Positions 28,701 through 34,700 of a DNA stretch of 64,000 nt are shown in pieces (position 1 is the first letter of the stretch; every line of letters starts with the position of its first letter). The notes beneath the pieces were generated by a model, which saw only the letters and a list, made by a program, of their open reading frames with translations, had not been told where the DNA came from and made no database searches. The DNA comes from an uncultured Alphaproteobacteria bacterium. Its GTDB lineage: Bacteria > Pseudomonadota > Alphaproteobacteria > Puniceispirillales > UBA1172. The stretch covers positions 2,197,501-2,261,500 of the forward strand of contig OY288107.1 in the NCBI GenBank assembly GCA_958431225.1. Reading direction: 5' to 3'. The position numbers and the translations under genes were made by a program.

Positions 28701-31700
28701 TTTATTCTTTAACCGCCAATTTGCGCCATTTTTTACAATTTCAAATTTATCAGCAATGCCATTCGTGCGTCCATTAGCCACCACCTCTTGAATAAAGAAA
28801 TCAGCCACAGTCAATGTCGTATCCGCATCACTCGCCATGAAATCAATCTCAACATCAGCAACCTCATTTTCGGTAATTGTTATTGATTGATTCGCGGCAA
28901 TATCTATCACCGGGACTTCATCATCAACCGCCACAACATTGATGATCACAGTGATATTATTATTAGCGTCATCATTGAGATTAATTGTTAGATTGTATCT
29001 CTTTCCGGTTTCATAATCCAACGGACCATTGAGGGTCAATCTGCCATATTCATCAATGGCAAATAATCTCTTAGTGTTACCGGGATTGTCAGGGTCAGGA
29101 ACGTTCACATTGCCAGTGGCAATCGCATAAATCGGGTTATCAACATTTTCAGGGAAAACGGTGACTAGATGCGTGCCGATGGCGGTGTCCTCTTCTATAT
29201 CCAATTCGTAAGGGTTGTCGGGCGCAACATACGGGGTCGGCGCAACAACCGGGGTTGTGCCATCGCCCTGTGTTATAATCAATTTCACTGTTGTCTGTGT
29301 GGTGCCAGCTGTGGCATCAGAACCGCTAACTTTTATGGTATAGGTCTTGGTGGCGGTGTCATAGAGCATGTAGTCATCGTCGGCGGGGTCGGTGTCATAA
29401 TCCACCGCCCTATCCAAAATAATCTGACCAGTTTTCCCATCAATACGAAAAGGACCGTAGCTGGGCAGTGTAAGAAAAGTCGAGCCGCCAGCGAGGGGAA
29501 CCATAAAATTATATATAAAAGTTGCATCGGGATCATCCTCATCAATCGCGCGCACCGTGCCAATCAGATTGCCCATAGGCGTGTCATCAGGGACTTCAAA
29601 TGTGTAGGTAGATTCCTCAAAGACATGGGGTTCTTCAACATCCGTCACCTCAACGACCACATCTATGGCGTCTGCCTTGGCAACCGCGATTTGCAAATTG
29701 ACCTCAGATATTTCCTCGTGGTTAAAACTCCCGCCAGTCTTTACCCAGAGCGCCCAATTACCGTCATCATCTTCCTTCATTTCAAAATTACCCTTATGGG
29801 TGCCTATGATGTCAAAATCAGACGCCATATATGTCGAATCCGCATCGGTAAGCGTGAAGACTATGCCCGTCGCTACATTCTCAGCATTTTCCGCAACCGC
29901 CCCCGTGGTCTTGTCGCCAACCGCCGCCAAATGCGGGGGTAAATCAGCATCGGTCACGCTAATCACCACATCCTCTTGGCTCATCATGGGCGGGGTGCCG
30001 TTATCGGTGGCGGTAATCGTCAATGTATATTCATCCGCAACATCGTAATTCAATGCCTTAATCAGCGTGATGATGCCTGTGCGCGCATTGATTTCAAAAT
30101 GCCCCGCATCATTACCGCTTGCAATCGCGTAGGTTATGGTGTCGCCGTCCCCATTAACATCACGATCAACATCGCGCGCCCGCACCCGCGTGACCTCCGC
30201 ACCAAGGGCGATGGTTTCGGCAATTTCTGGGGCGTAATCCAAAGTAGAATCTTCAAGTGCCGTTATAAATATCGGCGCGTCATTCGCATCCGTCACGCTG
30301 ATGGTGAGCGTATGGTCAGTGTATAGCGTATCAAAAGCCGTACTCGTAGCCCGCAAAGTCACGCGATAGTTTTGGGCAGTCTCAAAATCCAATCCCGCAC
30401 TCAATGCGAGATAATATGAACCGCCTTGCGCCTCTATTTCAAACGGATGGTCGCTAATGGCGTTGCCATCAGCATCCGTGACCGCAAGTACCGAATATGT
30501 TGGGGCAGATGCAGTTTGACCGCCATCGCCGGATTCGGGGTCGGTGGCTTGCAACAACGCCAAAAGCCCGGTCGTATTTTCGGCAATGGCACCATTCGGC
30601 GCGTTTGATTGCCATGTGATATGCGTGTTATCAAAAACCACCGCCTCATCAGGCAGGTCAGTGAGGGTAATCCGCACCGGCACGGTGATGGAATTGCCAT
30701 CGGCAGTCGCCTCCACTTCCAAATTATAGACGTTGGCATGGGTTTCATAATCTAGCGTGACGCCATTTTTCACGCTGATTGCGCCTCGGCTATTAATGGT
30801 GAACGGAAGGTCCGATGGCGCATTAACGAAATCATAATCAGTCGTAGAAGTCCCATCCGCATCCGGGTCGCTCCCTCTGACCTCACCAACCGCGCTGTCG
30901 CCCTCGGCTATGGTGAATGCGTAAGATTCTTGCTCAAAACTGAAGGGATTATCCGCGCCGGTGACGGTTATGGTGATGCTCTGCGTCACTTGCGGATGAA
31001 TCAGCGTGAAACTATCTTCCGCTTCCTCATTTGCTTTGAGTGCGCGGGTTGCCGCTAGGGTGCGGTCTAGCGTATATTCCCACGTGCCGGCTATATTTGG
31101 GTCGTTGGAGGCAGTATAGGTAAGCGTGCCATACATCCCTTGCGCATTCTGCACCGATATCACGCCCGCCACATGCCCAGCATTAGGGGCATCGTCATTG
31201 ATGACACGGGTAATCGTGCCGCTAATGGGGGGGACGGCAGTATCCACATCATCCGCCACCGCACCAGTGAAAGTGCCCTCAAACCTGTAGCCTTCCGTCA
31301 CATTGCCTATTGTGATGGTGACGACTTCGCTATCGGTTAACGCACCATCGCTCAGCGTGATGGTGAGCGCGATATCGGGGTCAGGTTGGGCTTCAAAATC
31401 TAATACACTATCCTTCTTGATTTGCAGCTTCCAGACGCCGTTATCATCAACCACATCAAAGCGGTCTAACGCATCGCCAGTAACGGCAAAACTATCGGCA
31501 GTGAAACTATCACCATCCACATCGCTGACCGTGAAACTGATGCCCGTATCGGTTGCCGCCGTAAATGTTTGTTCTGGAAAACTTGCTGTTGTGGGGCTTG
31601 CCGTGATGCTAGGGGCTTCATTGACATCGCTCACCGTGACCGTGAGGCGTTCCGCATCGGATGACAGACGCCCATTTGATGCCGTAACCAGCACTGTTAT

Positions 31701-34700
31701 CGTGTTGCTGGATAAGGTTTCAAAATTAAACGGCGCCGTGATTGCCAATTTCCAATCATTGCCGTCCTTGACCATGCCAAAGCGGCTATCCACCACGCCA
31801 TTCGTATCAGTGATGGTGAAATCATCGGGGCGAAAATCCCGCCCGCTAGATGCCGTGCCTCTATCGCCATCAAGTAAGGTCAGGGTAATGCCCGCAACCG
31901 GCGTATTCGCCGCCGCATTTTCCGCAATCGTGCCAGTAGCAACCGCCGCCGTTAATTGCGGGACCTCAGCAATATCGGCGATTTGAACGTTAACAGGAAT
32001 TGGCGTCGAATCATTAGTGCCATCATTGACCTTGACTTTGAGGGCAACCCGCCCGCTAGTAAAATCTTCATAATTGAGACCGACACCACTCTCTAGCCCC
32101 AACTGCCAACTAGCCCCATTATCATTGGTGAATATATAAAATTCACCAGACGCATCACTATCATCGGCGGCGTAGGTGATGGTGAAACTGCCGCTAGCAA
32201 ATGAATTCACCGATGGATGGTCGGCATCGGTGATGTTGAGGGTAATGCCATCAATCACCGCCCCCAGCGCATTTTCAACCACCCCGCCAGCATCACCGCT
32301 AGCGTAAGCAACGCTTAATGTCGGGGGGCTGTCATTGGCATCAGTAATCACATGACGCACGGAGGAGACCGAAGCATTGCCATTGCCATCCCTATATTCT
32401 ATCTCAACAAGGATGGTGGTGCCAACATCAGCAAGCGTCGGCGTATAAGCGTTGTTCGTTGCACTAAACTCAACCTTGCCGGCGTTAGTAACACGATACC
32501 ATTTCGCATTCGCCAAATCCAAATCACCATTGCCATCCGCATCAGCCTCTTTCAACGCCAAATTGAGCGTATTGCCAACAACCGCTGCTGTGATTTCAAC
32601 ATTACTACCATCAACAAAATGAATTTGCGCCGCCCCCGCTTCACTCCTTTGCACCTCAACGAGCGCAGTGATTACAGAATCCGCATCATCATCAACACCA
32701 TCTTCATCAGCGCTGTTATTCGCACCATCCCACACACGAATTTTTAGCATAAAGGACGGGTTATTCGCATCATAAACCAAAGACTCCCCCGGCCGCAGTT
32801 TAAGCACCCAATCATCGCCATCGGCGGCAACCTGAAATTTACTGGCAAAATCGGTGCTACCGACATCGTCAATATCAAACCTAAAACTGCTCGAATCCGC
32901 ATCAGCAACGCTGAGGGTAAGACCCGTTTTTACCCCTGCTTCCCCCGCAACCACCAAAGCCGAACCCGTTGAGTCCAAAACCGGCACCACATCATCAACA
33001 TCTAGCGTATTGATCGTGATCATTTGCGTGTTGCTACGCCCAGCCTCATCACTTGCCGTAATCGTTAGGCTGTATGTGTTGGGGAAACTTTCATAATTCA
33101 ATGCGCTTTTGAGGGTCAAAACACCATCATTATTAATAGCAAATAATTCGGTATCGCCCGAAGTAATCGCATAGCTCACCACATTATTCGTGCCATCATC
33201 ATCACGCGCGGAAATTTCCGCTATTGTGCCAGTGGCGGTGTTTTCAAGGAAATTACGACTGAGCACATCATCACCAGCCGAACCCCCTCGCCAATCCGGG
33301 TCAGCAAATTGCGGGTCGTGTTCGTTCACATCCACGAGATTGATAGTGACCGAGGTCGTGCCAGTTTTGGTGCTAGATTCGCCCTTAACGCCATCATAGA
33401 CCGTTATCGTCAATTCATGACTAGCGGCGGTTTCGTAATCCAACGCCGCCCCCGTCTTGAGGCGGATAAACGCCTGCCGGTCATTGCTACCATCCTTAAC
33501 GATTTCAAAAAGATTGGTATCGCCAGTGGTAATCTCATAAGTCAACGCATCAGCCGTATCACTATCGCTAACAGTAAGCGTCACCAAATCCGTACCAACC
33601 CCCGCAGCCTCCGACACCGATTCCGTATATGAGGTTTGGGTAAATGCGGGTGCAGATTCATTAACATCGGTGAGGGTCACCACCACCTCCGCCGTATCTT
33701 TCGCACCAGCCGCATCCGTCACCGCAACGATGAGGGTGTAGGTTTTCGTGCCATCAGGAAGCTTCGCCCCTAACCCCGCCCCCGGGACCACCTCATAAAC
33801 ATCAGTCGCCGGATCTTCAAAATCTAGATTTTGAACAAGCGATATCGCACTAGCGCCTTCTTGAATGGTAAAAAATCCACTCCGTAAATTCCCAACACTA
33901 CGCTCAATGGAATAGGTAAAACTATCGCCAGCATCCACATCCGTCACCAGATTAGCAAGATCAAAAACCGGCGACCCCACCGTGGTGCTTTCAGGTAGAT
34001 TTACTGTGTAAGAAGCTTGGGAGAATTCGGGGGCGGTGTTGAAGAGGACTGTATACTCATTCAGTAATTCGTCAGCACGTGGGTCATCATTAGGGTCGGG
34101 CGTGAGTGTCACCCCAATCGCTGTCTTGAAGTCAGCGTAATTCAACACATCACCATTACCTAGCTGATAGCTAAAGCGCCCCGCAGGGAAATTGATCTTA
34201 ATCGTTGCATCGGTGGAAAGCGTTAAAGTAACAGACTGAATAATAAAATTGCCAAAAACCACATCTGAAGCTTCGCTATAAGCTTTGATGGTGACACCAT
34301 AATCAAACTTGACTAGGTTAGCACCACCATCAGAATCCGAAATGACAACATGACCATATTGAAAGCGTGTGACGATGTATGTGTCATCGCCAACACCGCC
34401 ACTTGATGCCAAATCATAATCGCTAGCGAGGGTGAGTATATCCTCATTACCCGCACCACCAAGACTGCTTTCAACACCAGCCTCCTCACGCATGGCAGAT
34501 AATTCCGGCAAGGACGTAAAACTATTAACTGCATGAGGATTCAAGAGCTCGTCAGCACGTGGGTCATCATTAGGGTCGGGCGTGAGTGTCACCCCAATCG
34601 CTGTCTTGAAGTCAGCGTAATTCAACACATCACCATTACCTAGCTGATAGCTAAAGCGCCCCGCAGGGAAATTGATCTTAATCGTTGCATCGGTGGAAAG

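Noticed and set aside
29169..29942. Plus-strand open frames of 200-257 codons inside the giant gene (also 4218-4820, 15334-15978, 31303-31986)
   Set aside because: They are antisense to well-supported domain sequence, lack ribosome-binding sites and have no recognisable motifs.
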